Shown: positions 1 through 9,006, counted from the stretch's first letter. The stretch: 43,439 bases of DNA from an uncultured Lachnospiraceae bacterium (GCA_910586025.1 CAJUIO010000019.1:1-43439); one strand, 5' to 3'. The notes: a model not told the origin generated them from the letters alone. A program made the numbers and translations.

Positions 1-1
1 T

Positions 2-3000
2 ACGGATGACGGGGATGGAGAGCTGCTGACATCGCTGCTGCCGCTTAGGGAGAGATATTTGAGAGTCGATCTGTCGGCTTATACGCCTGCGGAGCTGACG
101 ATGGTTTCGCCAAGTGAGATTTTTACCGGAGAGAATCAGTTGACAGATACGGATAAAATTGTCTGGACAAAAAGCGGTGACGATTATACGGTGAGTTCGT
201 CGGGAGACAGGCTGGATTTAAGCGTGGGTACGTATTATTCTTCCTCTTCGAGCTGGGAGATGATCGTGGGAGAGGCGGACCAGCTTGCTGCTGACAATAT
301 ACGTTATCAGGTTAATTGTACGATAACACCATCAGAAGATTGGCTCATATCAACGGTCTATACACAGGATGGCGAAGGAAATCGAAAGAGTATCTTTGTA
401 GGAGAGAGTGAATATTATGATTATCGCAAAGAGGATCGTCGTTTAAGGGTCGAGGCTTCGTCTCCTGAAATGGGCGAGGAGAAACAGGCTTATGTGAGAC
501 TGGATATCAATTCTTCCGTTTTTGGCAGTACTAAGTTTGGTTACTTCAGGATCTATGAAGGAACTGCGTCAGGAACCGATATCACGGATCGGATATGCTG
601 CGAGGATATGACCCAGGCAAACGCCGGTTATCTGGTGGAACGGAGTCAATGGTATGAGCTTACAATGGCGACCTTTGATACGAACGGTAATATGACAGGC
701 TGTCTGCCGTTTCGGCTGTATATACAGCCAACGGGAAATTATATGGGTTTTCAAAGTCTGTTTAAGAGAAATGATGATGGTTATGGAAGAAAGTATGTGC
801 AGTATAGAAGTTCATCAAGCAGTTCTGACGGCTGCATAAACCGCACTATTACTCTGGATAGCGGATATCCGGTTAATGGAACATACTATCAGATAATGAG
901 CTATTACAAGACAGGTGTTGAAAGCTCTTCGGACGTTACTGCGGCCTATGTGGGGCAGTACTCTTCCATAGCGGAGGCTGTCTCAAAAGGTGCGAAGGAT
1001 ATTAAAAGTGCTTTGTTCGGCACGGATTATGATACCGGAGGCTACGGGGCAGATTACAGTCAGGGAGTTTACTTTACAATCTTTGTAGGAGCGGATGGAA
1101 CGGCGGATCAGGAGATCTATCATTACTGTATTAAGACGGTTCCTTATGACGGAACTCCTACATTAAACTCCGGAACGTATGTTTCGTTTTATGGCCTTGT
1201 AAATAGTAAGAAAGAGAGGATCAAGGTTTTTGTAACCCCGAATGATTCTTATGGTGAAAATAGCTGTGTCACGATTCTGGTAGGCCCGGATACGGATCTT
1301 ACGAATCTGGCTCCTGTTTTTTCCCTTGATAAAGGTGCCACCTTGCATGTTGACGGCAGCAGCGTGGCGGAAGTCAGTGGCGTGAGCTATCATGACTTTT
1401 CAAAAGGGCCTGTACATTATGGCGTATCATCCGAGGATAAAAATAATTCCAGAAACTGTTGGCTTAAGGTAATGAAGGCGGAGAGCGGTGCGGGACAGCT
1501 TTACATCAATAGCCTGGAGGATGAAAATTCTAATACCAGGGTAGAAAATGGTGTGACTTACTCCATGCGGGAAATGCTGTTAGACGGCTATCATAATTAC
1601 AGGCATGATATCCTTGTAATAAACAAAGGCGAGTCTTCCATCCCGGCTCTGGAGGTAGAGCTTTCCTCGGATGTGGTACAGCTGGATGAATACTGGACTC
1701 TGAGCGGAAATCATGATCTGTCGGGATTTGCGGCAACAGAATCGGAACTGGGAAATGAGCATCAGTCTAACCTTGCCAAGCTGCGTCTTTCTGCCAAGGA
1801 TGGTGTGGCGGACGGTTCGGATGTATCAGGTACATTGACCTTTAAATCCGGTGATACCGTACTGATGGTATTGAACCTGACAGGTACGATTGGTGATCCC
1901 TGTATAACGACAGATGAGATTCCCCAGGCGGTCAGGTATGTGCCATATGGTCCGTTGATCTTAAATAACAATAAGTATTATAGCTGGAATAAGGTAAAAT
2001 ATTCTCTTGAGGACGGTGTACTGCCTGCAGGGATGGAGGTAAAGCCAAACGGTGAGATCTACGGTGTGCCGACAGAAACAGGTGAGTTTACATTTACCGT
2101 TCGTATGGATAACAGCTACAGTGGTTTTAAGCCAAGTCTTAAGACCTATACGATGACTGTACTCGAAAATACCGATACGAATGTAGATAATTCCACAGAC
2201 GAAGGATATGACGTGACTCAGCGCATCCAGAATATATACATCACATCCGGCAGCCCGGATTTGTCTGAAGAACGCCGTACCTTTGTTTCGCAGGGTGAAT
2301 ACAATGAATTCAAATACGTGTTCCTGGATGGTGTAAAGCTGACGGAGGGGCAGGAGTACACCTCTGAATCCGGAAGTACGAGAATCACCATTATGTGGGA
2401 GACCTTGCTGTCCGGAAGCGCAAGCACACCGGGAACCCATACTCTGGGTGTTGAGTTCCGTAACGGAGAGGACGAGATTCTGAAAAAAGCCGCTCAGAAC
2501 TTTGTGGTAGAGCGAGAAGATGGCGGAGACTCAGGTGATGACGGTGGAGATTCCGGCGGAGACTCTGGTAACGATAGTGGAAGCAGTGACGCAGGAGGCG
2601 GCAGCGGCGGGAACAGTGACAGCGGAAATGCAGGAACCGCAGCCGGGGGAACAGGCACAGGCGGTCTCAAGGGTACAAAGACGACGGCTAATGGTATTGC
2701 GGGTGCTTCGGCAGGAGCCGGAGTGACAGGTCCGGCATCTGCTGTGAGTTACACTGTGGAGAGCGGTGATACCTTATGGAAGATAGCCGTGAAGTTCTAC
2801 GGTGACGGCTCCTACTGGCAGAAGATTTTTGCAGAGAATGCCGCAGTCATCGGCAGTGATCCCAACAGAATTTATGCGGGGCAGATTCTTACCATTTATT
2901 TGAATCAGGGAGATGGCAGCGTGATGACGGCCATGCCGGCTGAAGGTATGGAAGGTATAGAGGGAAATTACTATATTGTGCAGGAAGGCGATACTCTGTG

Positions 3001-3124
3001 GAAAATAGCTCTGAAGATATACAACAGGGGATGGCGCTGGAGAAGGATTTACGAGGCAAATGTCAATTCGATTCCAGATCCTCAGAATATTTATGTGGGT
3101 CAGGTGCTTTTGATTCCTGACTGA
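2..3124 (+). CDS. Large surface protein with Ig-like and two LysM domains (5' end outside window)
   Basis: The reading frame is open from base 2 to the stop at 3122-3124, so the gene almost certainly starts upstream of the window. The first start-like codon (TTG at 59) has no convincing ribosome binding site. Most of the visible ~1040 residues is Ser/Tyr/Gly/Asp-rich beta-type sequence that I do not recognise. Around 1897-2170 there is a putative Ig domain of the He_PIG type (LPAGMEV, GEIYGVPTETGEF). An Asp/Gly/Ser-rich low-complexity linker follows (about 2515-2740). Two C-terminal LysM domains (about 2750-2900 and 2967-3121) each begin YxVxxGDTLWKIA. LysM binds peptidoglycan or chitin-like glycans, so I infer a secreted, wall-bound protein. 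The signal peptide, if any, is outside the window. Its position before the tad promoter is suggestive, but the terminator separates it from that operon. Confidence 0.85.
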   Translation, partial: TDDGDGELLTSLLPLRERYLRVDLSAYTPAELTMVSPSEIFTGENQLTDTDKIVWTKSGDDYTVSSSGDRLDLSVGTYYSSSSSWEMIVGEADQLAADNIRYQVNCTITPSEDWLISTVYTQDGEGNRKSIFVGESEYYDYRKEDRRLRVEASSPEMGEEKQAYVRLDINSSVFGSTKFGYFRIYEGTASGTDITDRICCEDMTQANAGYLVERSQWYELTMATFDTNGNMTGCLPFRLYIQPTGNYMGFQSLFKRNDDGYGRKYVQYRSSSSSSDGCINRTITLDSGYPVNGTYYQIMSYYKTGVESSSDVTAAYVGQYSSIAEAVSKGAKDIKSALFGTDYDTGGYGADYSQGVYFTIFVGADGTADQEIYHYCIKTVPYDGTPTLNSGTYVSFYGLVNSKKERIKVFVTPNDSYGENSCVTILVGPDTDLTNLAPVFSLDKGATLHVDGSSVAEVSGVSYHDFSKGPVHYGVSSEDKNNSRNCWLKVMKAESGAGQLYINSLEDENSNTRVENGVTYSMREMLLDGYHNYRHDILVINKGESSIPALEVELSSDVVQLDEYWTLSGNHDLSGFAATESELGNEHQSNLAKLRLSAKDGVADGSDVSGTLTFKSGDTVLMVLNLTGTIGDPCITTDEIPQAVRYVPYGPLILNNNKYYSWNKVKYSLEDGVLPAGMEVKPNGEIYGVPTETGEFTFTVRMDNSYSGFKPSLKTYTMTVLENTDTNVDNSTDEGYDVTQRIQNIYITSGSPDLSEERRTFVSQGEYNEFKYVFLDGVKLTEGQEYTSESGSTRITIMWETLLSGSASTPGTHTLGVEFRNGEDEILKKAAQNFVVEREDGGDSGDDGGDSGGDSGNDSGSSDAGGGSGGNSDSGNAGTAAGGTGTGGLKGTKTTANGIAGASAGAGVTGPASAVSYTVESGDTLWKIAVKFYGDGSYWQKIFAENAAVIGSDPNRIYAGQILTIYLNQGDGSVMTAMPAEGMEGIEGNYYIVQEGDTLWKIALKIYNRGWRWRRIYEANVNSIPDPQNIYVGQVLLIPD

Positions 3125-3131
3125 TAAGATA

Positions 3132-3179
3132 AGAGTCGGTAAGCTGGGAGTTTATTTCGCCTTGCCGACTCTTTTTTTT
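3132..3179 (+). terminator. Rho-independent terminator after the LysM protein
   Basis: A 12-bp stem (3132-3143 with 3161-3172, one G-U pair) is followed by an uninterrupted T run at 3171-3179. It begins eight bases after the stop codon, so it should end the upstream transcript before the tad promoter. Confidence 0.9.
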
Positions 3180-3190
3180 GCACGAAAAGT

Positions 3191-3224
3191 ACTCTATAGA
3201 ATATATTTAAATATTCTATAGAGT
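3191..3224. repeat. 34-bp perfect inverted repeat, probable operator of the tad operon
   Basis: ACTCTATAGAATAT at 3191-3204 is repeated as its exact reverse complement at 3211-3224, with six bases (ATTTAA) between. The last base of the right arm is the first base of the -35 box. There is no T tract after it, so it is not a typical terminator. A dyad of this length touching the -35 box is most simply an operator for a dimeric regulator, or an AT-rich activator/UP site. The regulator is unknown and no transcription factor gene lies next to it. Confidence 0.75.
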
Positions 3225-3252
3225 TGACAAACGAAAAATTCACGCTTATAAT
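3224..3252 (+). promoter_or_regulatory. Consensus sigma-A promoter of the tad operon
   Basis: The -35 box TTGACA (3224-3229) and -10 box TATAAT (3247-3252) both match consensus exactly, with the optimal 17-bp spacer. The sequence just upstream is AT-rich. Transcription should start near 3259, giving a leader of about 30 bases before tadZ, whose ribosome binding site is AGAGGA at 3276-3281. A promoter this strong next to a long dyad suggests it is normally repressed. Confidence 0.9.
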
Positions 3253-3288
3253 AAAAATGAATTTTCACACTGCGCAGAGGAATATACT

Positions 3289-4365
3289 ATGTGGATTAAA
3301 GCGGTCTTTTGTACAAGGGATGTAGTTTATGCAGAAAGGCTGATAAGCTTTTTTGATAGAGAATACGTTAATAAAATAGAGTTAAATCTTTGCCCCACCA
3401 TAGAGTCTTTTTTCGATTATATTGGTCAATATACGATTGACATTGCCTTATTCGGTGAAGAGCTTGAGGAGGAAATTCAAAAGAGGTTAAAGGATATTTC
3501 CTGCCCATGTGCGCTGATCACGGAGCAGATCTACGAAACGAATATACATGGACTAACCCAGATCGGCAAGTTTCAGAAGGGGGATGCAATCTATAAGGAT
3601 ATTTTTGAACTGTATTCGTCAGGAAAAAGGGTGAAGCAGATCAGCCTGAACCATTCCGGAAATGAAATGCAGAAAATATATGCTTTTATTTCTGCCAGCG
3701 GAGGAAGCGGGACATCCACGATTGCGAAAGCATATGCCAGAAGATGTGCTTCTTACGATAAGGTGCTGTATCTTGATCTGGGGTTATTCAGCTGTACGGA
3801 GGTGGCAGAGGGAAACGCTAACGGAATGGACGAGGTGATACGGGCCTTGAAGAGTCGGAGAAATATTCTTCCTCTTAAGCTGGTGAGCGCCGTTGCGAAG
3901 ACGAGGGACAGGATATTTACTTATGGGCCGTGCTCCAACACATGCAATCTTCTTGAACTGAATGCGGAGGATATCCGTAATCTGATCAGCGGTCTTACGG
4001 CTCTTTCCGAATATAAGAAAATAATCGTGGATATAGGCGCTTCGATTTCATGGAAGGAAATAGAGTTTTTGAAAAGTGCGGATGCTGTAATCTGTGTTGC
4101 GGATGAGAGCGAGATCGGAGACAGGAAGTTTCGGAAGCTTTATGAATTTATGGAGAACGCCGGGAATAAAGAGGGAATTCGTCTGGTGAAAAAAATGTTT
4201 GTATTTCGAAATAAAATCAGACAAGATTATGAATCCGGTTCCGCAAATTATCAATCCGGCGTTATAGGCTGGGCTCCCTGGGTGTTGCTGGATTCTTACG
4301 ATGCGGTTGTGGATCGGATAGCACAGTCGGATTCATTTAATAATCTGGAGATAAGCAATGATTGA
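3289..4365 (+). CDS. tadZ: TadZ/CpaE-like pilus localisation ATPase
   Basis: This is a 358-residue protein of the TadZ/CpaE branch of the MinD/ParA family, thought to place the Tad pilus machine at a site on the membrane. The first ~120 residues look like a degenerate receiver domain. The ATPase domain begins near residue 130. The nucleotide loop reads SASGGSGTST (residues 135-144): the glycines are kept, but both lysines of the ParA-type KGGxGKT motif are replaced. As I recall, the TadZ of Eubacterium rectale was described as an atypical ATPase with this two-domain layout. The start is supported by AGAGGA seven bases upstream. It is the first gene after the promoter and overlaps tadA by 8 bases. 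Confidence 0.85.
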   Translation: MWIKAVFCTRDVVYAERLISFFDREYVNKIELNLCPTIESFFDYIGQYTIDIALFGEELEEEIQKRLKDISCPCALITEQIYETNIHGLTQIGKFQKGDAIYKDIFELYSSGKRVKQISLNHSGNEMQKIYAFISASGGSGTSTIAKAYARRCASYDKVLYLDLGLFSCTEVAEGNANGMDEVIRALKSRRNILPLKLVSAVAKTRDRIFTYGPCSNTCNLLELNAEDIRNLISGLTALSEYKKIIVDIGASISWKEIEFLKSADAVICVADESEIGDRKFRKLYEFMENAGNKEGIRLVKKMFVFRNKIRQDYESGSANYQSGVIGWAPWVLLDSYDAVVDRIAQSDSFNNLEISND

Positions 4366-5590
4366 TACGAAAGAAAAAGTGGAGAAAATCCGGTTAAGGG
4401 TGCTGGATACGTGTGATTTTGCCATGCTTTCTGATGAACAGCTGGAGGAGGCTATTTCAAGATGTATTGAAACGGAATTTTGCGATACTTATATGTCTCT
4501 TACGGAGATGGCGGATATTGGCGACCAGGTATTCAGTCTGATCAGGGGGCTGGGGCTTCTGGATTCCATTATTCATGATGATGCGGTCACTGAGGTGATG
4601 ATCAATGGGTATCAGAATATATTTATAGAAAAGGGGGGAAAGGTCAGCAGACTGGATGAAGAATTTGAGGATGAAAAGAAGCTGGAGGATGTGATTCAAA
4701 AGATCGTGGGAATGGCCGGCAGAGAGGTAAACGAGGCAAACCCCATAGTGGATACCAGACTTGCGGACGGCTCCCGTGTCAATGTCGTCCTTCCCCCTAT
4801 ATCCCTGAAAGGGCCGATTGTGACAATCCGAAAGTTTTCGAAGGAACCCATGACAATTGAGAAACTGATAGATTACGGTTCCATTACAAAGGAAATAGCG
4901 GAAGTGCTGGAGATTCTGGTGAGGGCCAAGTACAACATTTTCATCTGCGGCGGCACCGGCTCCGGGAAAACCACTTTCCTGAACGCAATATCCAATTACA
5001 TACCCGGTGACGAGCGTGTGATTACCATTGAGGATTCGGCGGAGCTTCAGATTACGAATGTGGATAATCTCGTCAGTCTGGAGACCAGAAACGCCAATAC
5101 CGCCGGAGTCGGTGCGATCACGATCCGGGATCTGATCAAATCCGCACTGAGGATGAGGCCGGAGAGAATCGTGGTGGGAGAGGTCAGGGGTGCGGAGGCT
5201 CTTGACATGCTGCAGGCCATGAACACAGGGCATGACGGCTCCCTGTCAACAGGACATGCAAACTCTGCGAACGATATGCTGAGCCGTCTGGAAACCATGG
5301 TGCTCACAGGAGCTGAGGGTCTTCCCCTGGAAGCAGTCAGACAGCAGATCGCATCGGCGGTGGACATTATTATTCATCTGTCAAGGCTTCGCGACAGATC
5401 CAGAAAGACTATGGAGATCACGGAGGTTGCCGGTTATGAAAACGGCAGGATTCTTCTGAATCCCCTGTACCGGTTTGAGGAAGATGAAAATACCACGGTA
5501 GAGAAGGTCAGCGGAAGCCTGAACCGTACAAAGAATAAGCTGATTCATACTACAAAATTACAGATTGCCGGATACAAGCTTGAAATATAG
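4358..5590 (+). CDS. tadA: TadA/CpaF secretion ATPase
   Basis: This 410-residue hexameric ATPase (GspE/VirB11 superfamily, CpaF branch) powers pilin polymerisation on the cytoplasmic face of the membrane. The Walker A motif GGTGSGKT lies at residues 198-205 (catalytic-site Lys204). It is followed by the Asp box (VITIEDSAEL), the Walker B region (RIVVGEVRGAEAL) and the His box (TGHDGSLSTGHANS). The N-terminal domain carries the usual CpaF segment (VTEVMINGYQNIFIEKGG). Length and motifs are normal, so the motor should be active. Overlap with tadZ and a short gap to tadB indicate coupled translation. Confidence 0.95.
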   Translation: MIDTKEKVEKIRLRVLDTCDFAMLSDEQLEEAISRCIETEFCDTYMSLTEMADIGDQVFSLIRGLGLLDSIIHDDAVTEVMINGYQNIFIEKGGKVSRLDEEFEDEKKLEDVIQKIVGMAGREVNEANPIVDTRLADGSRVNVVLPPISLKGPIVTIRKFSKEPMTIEKLIDYGSITKEIAEVLEILVRAKYNIFICGGTGSGKTTFLNAISNYIPGDERVITIEDSAELQITNVDNLVSLETRNANTAGVGAITIRDLIKSALRMRPERIVVGEVRGAEALDMLQAMNTGHDGSLSTGHANSANDMLSRLETMVLTGAEGLPLEAVRQQIASAVDIIIHLSRLRDRSRKTMEITEVAGYENGRILLNPLYRFEEDENTTVEKVSGSLNRTKNKLIHTTKLQIAGYKLEI

Positions 5591-5609
5591 GCGGCAGAAC
5601 GAGGAAACT

Positions 5610-6392
5610 ATGGGAAAGAAAGAGAAGTACGAGGAGTACAACGGACTGTTTCATAACGGGACTGACTATGCGGTCTATCATATGGACAGGAAGGAAATAG
5701 TCATAGGAGCTTTGGCGGGAGGTCTTGCGGGAGGAATCGTGGTCATGATATTTTTCGGGCTGTGGTTTCTCACCATACTTTCCATTCCGCTGTGTGCCAT
5801 AGCCGGTATCGTAATATACAAAAATATGCTTCTCAATAAGAGAAGAAGCAGGCTGGTAGTACAGTTCCGGGATATGCTGGAATCTGTCAGCTCTTCTCTG
5901 GGAAGCGGGAGAAACGTGAAGGATGCCTTTCTGGGAGCTTATACAGACATGCAGGCGCAGTTTGGAGAAAATGCGGAGATCGTGGACGAGCTTCACATCA
6001 TAAAGAGCGGAATTGCCAGCAATATCAATATGGAGGTTCTCCTGCAGGATTTTGCAAGGCGGAGTCATGATGAAAATGTGCAGAATTTTGCCGACGTGTT
6101 TTCAGTGGCAAACAGAAGGGGAGGAAACATCCGCCAGATTATTTTTGAGACAAAAGACGTGATCAGCGAAAAAATCATGGTCGAACAGGATATCCAGACA
6201 GTGATCAGCGGAAAGAAAAATGAGCTGAATATTATGATGGTGCTGCCCCTTATTGTGGTAAATCAGACCAAGGCAATGCAGGGCGGCGCTTCTGCGGATA
6301 TCGTCTTTAATCTTCTGGTTAAGCTGGCGGCGTTTGCCATGTTTATTGCGGCATATATTATCGGGAGAAAAATGATGAAGATCGAGGTTTAG
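5610..6392 (+). CDS. tadB: TadB-like inner membrane platform protein
   Basis: A 260-residue type II secretion F-domain protein forms part of the membrane platform that TadA works on. Two hydrophobic segments near the N-terminus (about residues 30-75) precede the cytoplasmic helical F domain, which has the SSSLGSGRNVKDAF segment. A C-terminal pair of membrane segments follows. I chose the ATG at 5610 because GAGGA (5601-5605) sits just before it. An in-frame ATG at 5565 lies inside tadA and has no ribosome binding site. TadC follows after 14 bases. Confidence 0.85.
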   Translation: MGKKEKYEEYNGLFHNGTDYAVYHMDRKEIVIGALAGGLAGGIVVMIFFGLWFLTILSIPLCAIAGIVIYKNMLLNKRRSRLVVQFRDMLESVSSSLGSGRNVKDAFLGAYTDMQAQFGENAEIVDELHIIKSGIASNINMEVLLQDFARRSHDENVQNFADVFSVANRRGGNIRQIIFETKDVISEKIMVEQDIQTVISGKKNELNIMMVLPLIVVNQTKAMQGGASADIVFNLLVKLAAFAMFIAAYIIGRKMMKIEV

Positions 6393-6406
6393 GAGAGAGG
6401 CTGCAA

Positions 6407-7270
6407 ATGATAAATATTGTGTTAAGCGCCGTGGGCACGATACTTGCCGGTATATGGATCGGGATTCTTCTCACGGATAAAAAAAGATATCAGTCGATCA
6501 TAGAAGAAGTGGATGGAAACGAATACTTCATGAAGGAGCTTTTCTTTGTGGGATTCCGTCTGATCGGATGGCTGCAGATGGATATGAGTTCGCCCTCCCT
6601 GCAGAAGAAGGCCCATAAGCTGAGCGAGATGTACGGGAGCAGAGAGGCTAAGAAGCTGGTTCTTACGGATCTGGCCGCACAGCTTTCCTATATGATGACC
6701 TTCGCACCTGTGGGGATATTGCTTTCGGTGATTATGAATGAAAGCCTGTGCCTTATAATCACATTAATACTGCTGGCCTTTCTTATCATTTATGTGGAGT
6801 ATGACAAAAATGATAAGCTGCAGAAGCGCCATGAGCAGATACTCCGGGAATTTCCCCATGTACTCTCCCAGATGGCCTTGCTGGTCAACGCCGGTATGCC
6901 TTTGCGGGAAGCGCTGCAGATGGCGGCCCAAAAGGAGACGGGGGTGCTCAGCCGGGAGATGAAAATCCTGTCAGATGACATGGCAAACGGGATTCCGGAA
7001 TATGAGGCGCTCGGAAGCTTTGCGGAGCGGTGCGGGGTGGACAGCGTGAGGAAGCTCTCCAGTCTGATTACTCAGAATGTGAGGAAGGGAAGCTCTGAGC
7101 TTGCCGCCGCACTGATGGAGCTTTCGAACGAAGTGTGGAGAGGACGTGTCAGCTCCGTAAAGGAAGAGGGAGAGAAGGCCTCGGCCAAGCTGATGGTTCC
7201 CATACTGATTATTTTTATAGGGATTCTGATCATGGTGGCAGTTCCCATGTTCCGCAATATGAATTTCTGA
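6407..7270 (+). CDS. tadC: TadC-like inner membrane platform protein
   Basis: This 287-residue second F-domain protein normally pairs with TadB. An N-terminal membrane segment, a central hydrophobic pair near residues 90-125, a cytoplasmic domain with the typical FPHVLSQMALLVNAGMPLRE segment, and a C-terminal helix (LMVPILIIFIGILIMVAVP) are visible. Length is normal for TadC. GAGAGAGG lies just upstream of the start. Together tadZ-A-B-C make a complete monoderm Tad core. No secretin (RcpA) or TadD is present, as expected without an outer membrane. Confidence 0.88.
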   Translation: MINIVLSAVGTILAGIWIGILLTDKKRYQSIIEEVDGNEYFMKELFFVGFRLIGWLQMDMSSPSLQKKAHKLSEMYGSREAKKLVLTDLAAQLSYMMTFAPVGILLSVIMNESLCLIITLILLAFLIIYVEYDKNDKLQKRHEQILREFPHVLSQMALLVNAGMPLREALQMAAQKETGVLSREMKILSDDMANGIPEYEALGSFAERCGVDSVRKLSSLITQNVRKGSSELAAALMELSNEVWRGRVSSVKEEGEKASAKLMVPILIIFIGILIMVAVPMFRNMNF

Positions 7271-7342
7271 GATAATTGATATTCTCATTTTGGGGATATG
7301 AATTATAGACAACAAAATTTAATGAGGCAGGAGGAAGAAAGT

Positions 7343-7603
7343 ATGCTGAAATATGAAGTGATGGCAGTGAATGGAGCCAGGAGGCTGAAGGAAGGAATCA
7401 GGGAGGCGGTGTGCGGTTTTTTTACGGATGAGAGCGGTGACACGAATCTGATTTCTATTGTGGTGGTGCTTGTAATTGTCATGGCCCTGGCGGTTATTTT
7501 CAGGAAAAATATCGCTTCGCTGGTAAACAGTATGTGGCAGACAATATTTACGGATGCAAATTCGGCAACGAAATCAACGGGTGCGGCTCAGACATTCAGT
7601 TAA
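7343..7603 (+). CDS. flp: Flp1-type pilin, probable major subunit
   Basis: An 86-residue small protein with the layout of clostridial Flp1-like pilins: a basic cytoplasmic leader, DESGD, then one hydrophobic helix (SIVVVLVIVMALAVIF) and a short Ser/Thr-rich tail. The likely processing site is after the Gly of DESGD. The usual Glu five residues after the cut is not seen; the aligned position carries Ile or Ser. The start at 7343 is chosen because AGGAGGA (7329-7335) is seven bases upstream. The ATG at 7298 has no such site. A 72-base gap from tadC is the largest in this part of the operon. Confidence 0.8.
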   Translation: MLKYEVMAVNGARRLKEGIREAVCGFFTDESGDTNLISIVVVLVIVMALAVIFRKNIASLVNSMWQTIFTDANSATKSTGAAQTFS

Positions 7604-7646
7604 GCCATACGGCAGACAAAAGACGGAACATGAGGGGATATGGATC

Positions 7647-9005
7647 ATGAGGAAGCTTTTTCCCATAATATTTATCCTGTGCATCGCAGGCGCATGGATG
7701 GCAATTATATATCGAAATATCAGTGTACCCAAGGAATATGAAAATGTTCTGTCAGGTGCCATTGAAGCCTGTGAGGCAGGTTATTACCTTGAAGCTCAGG
7801 AGCGTCTTGATGCGGCGGCGGCACTTCGCGGTATTGACAGGGATTACAGGGCACAGGAGCTGCAGAGGGATATTTATTATGGACTGCAGAATGGCAGTTC
7901 ATATGAGAGACAGGTGCTTTCCATGATCCAGGATTACCCGGAGCAGGAAGAGAACTACGAGAGACTGATCCGTTTTTATGTAAGTACCCGGGATACGGCG
8001 GCATTGTGCCGGTTACTGCCCGAATATCTGGAATTATGGCCGGAGAATGAGAGTATCCTTATTGTAGACGAAGAACTTGATAAGCAGTACAGATATGTCA
8101 TGTCAGGCTATTATGATGTGAGATACGCCACTCCTTCACTGGTGGATATACAGGAAAGTGAATATGAGATTACGGACGAAGAGGAGACGGTAAGAAGAAA
8201 GCTGGTAAACAGCCAGGGAAACGATGTTTTTGATGCCGGCTATTCGCAGATGTCAGTATCCCAGGATGGCACAAGCTGCTTTGTCTGCGACCAGAATGGA
8301 GTTTGGACCAGAGTCGATATCGCGCAGAATCTGCTCGCAAGAAATCCGGACGTGGATTTTTCCTATGTGGGACGGCTGTCTGTAAATAATATAGCGACGG
8401 CCATTGTGGATGGGAAGTACTGCTTTATCAATGACAAGATGAAGGTATCTGATCTTGAGTGGGAAGAGGCGGGCACATTCAGAGACGGAATCAATGCCGT
8501 AAAGCGGAATGGAAAATGGGCCCTGGTTACCACGCAGACATGGGGTGATGTCACAGAGTTTCCCTATGTGGACATTCAAAGAAATTCACAGGACTGCTGC
8601 GTTGCGGATGGATATGCAGTGGTGGCGGATGAGAGGGGCTATTATGTGATAAGCGCCGAGGATTTTCTCCCGGTTTCGGAAAATATATTTGAGGAAATGA
8701 AGGCCTTTGAATGCAGTCAGCCTGCGGCTTACAGGAGCGGAGAAACGTGGGGATTTGTAAACCGGAATGGAGAGGTGTATCTGGAGGCATGCTATGAGGA
8801 TGCGAAATCTTACATAAACGGATATGCGGCGGTAAAGCAGGGCGGTTTATGGGGATATATTGACAGAGACGGAACCATGGCGGTGGAGCCGCAGTTTCAG
8901 GATGCGCTGAACGTGATGGAAAACGGATATGCTTATGTAAAAAATGAGTTTGGCTATTGGGACTATGTGATCATAGACAGACTTTATTATGCGGACAGAG
9001 GATGA
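7647..9005 (+). CDS. Membrane-anchored WG-repeat protein in the pilus operon
   Basis: A 452-residue protein starts with a basic residue and a hydrophobic segment (RKLFPIIFILCIAGAWMAII), read as a signal anchor. A helical segment (about residues 35-150) resembles TPR-like packing. From about residue 200 onward, repeated units with the pattern G-x-W-G-[FY]-[IV]-[DN]-x-x-G appear (GKWALV, GETWGFVNRNG, GLWGYIDRDG). These are WG (KWG) repeats, which form beta-propeller or beta-solenoid folds of unknown ligand. I chose 7647 because GAGGGG (7632-7637) precedes it. The role is unknown. Placement between pilin and prepilin peptidase suggests an accessory extracytoplasmic assembly or adhesion factor. 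Confidence 0.8.
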   Translation: MRKLFPIIFILCIAGAWMAIIYRNISVPKEYENVLSGAIEACEAGYYLEAQERLDAAAALRGIDRDYRAQELQRDIYYGLQNGSSYERQVLSMIQDYPEQEENYERLIRFYVSTRDTAALCRLLPEYLELWPENESILIVDEELDKQYRYVMSGYYDVRYATPSLVDIQESEYEITDEEETVRRKLVNSQGNDVFDAGYSQMSVSQDGTSCFVCDQNGVWTRVDIAQNLLARNPDVDFSYVGRLSVNNIATAIVDGKYCFINDKMKVSDLEWEEAGTFRDGINAVKRNGKWALVTTQTWGDVTEFPYVDIQRNSQDCCVADGYAVVADERGYYVISAEDFLPVSENIFEEMKAFECSQPAAYRSGETWGFVNRNGEVYLEACYEDAKSYINGYAAVKQGGLWGYIDRDGTMAVEPQFQDALNVMENGYAYVKNEFGYWDYVIIDRLYYADRG

Positions 9006-9006
9006 G

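Noticed and set aside
59..61. TTG as the true start of the LysM protein
   Set aside because: There is no ribosome binding site, and the frame is open upstream to the window edge.
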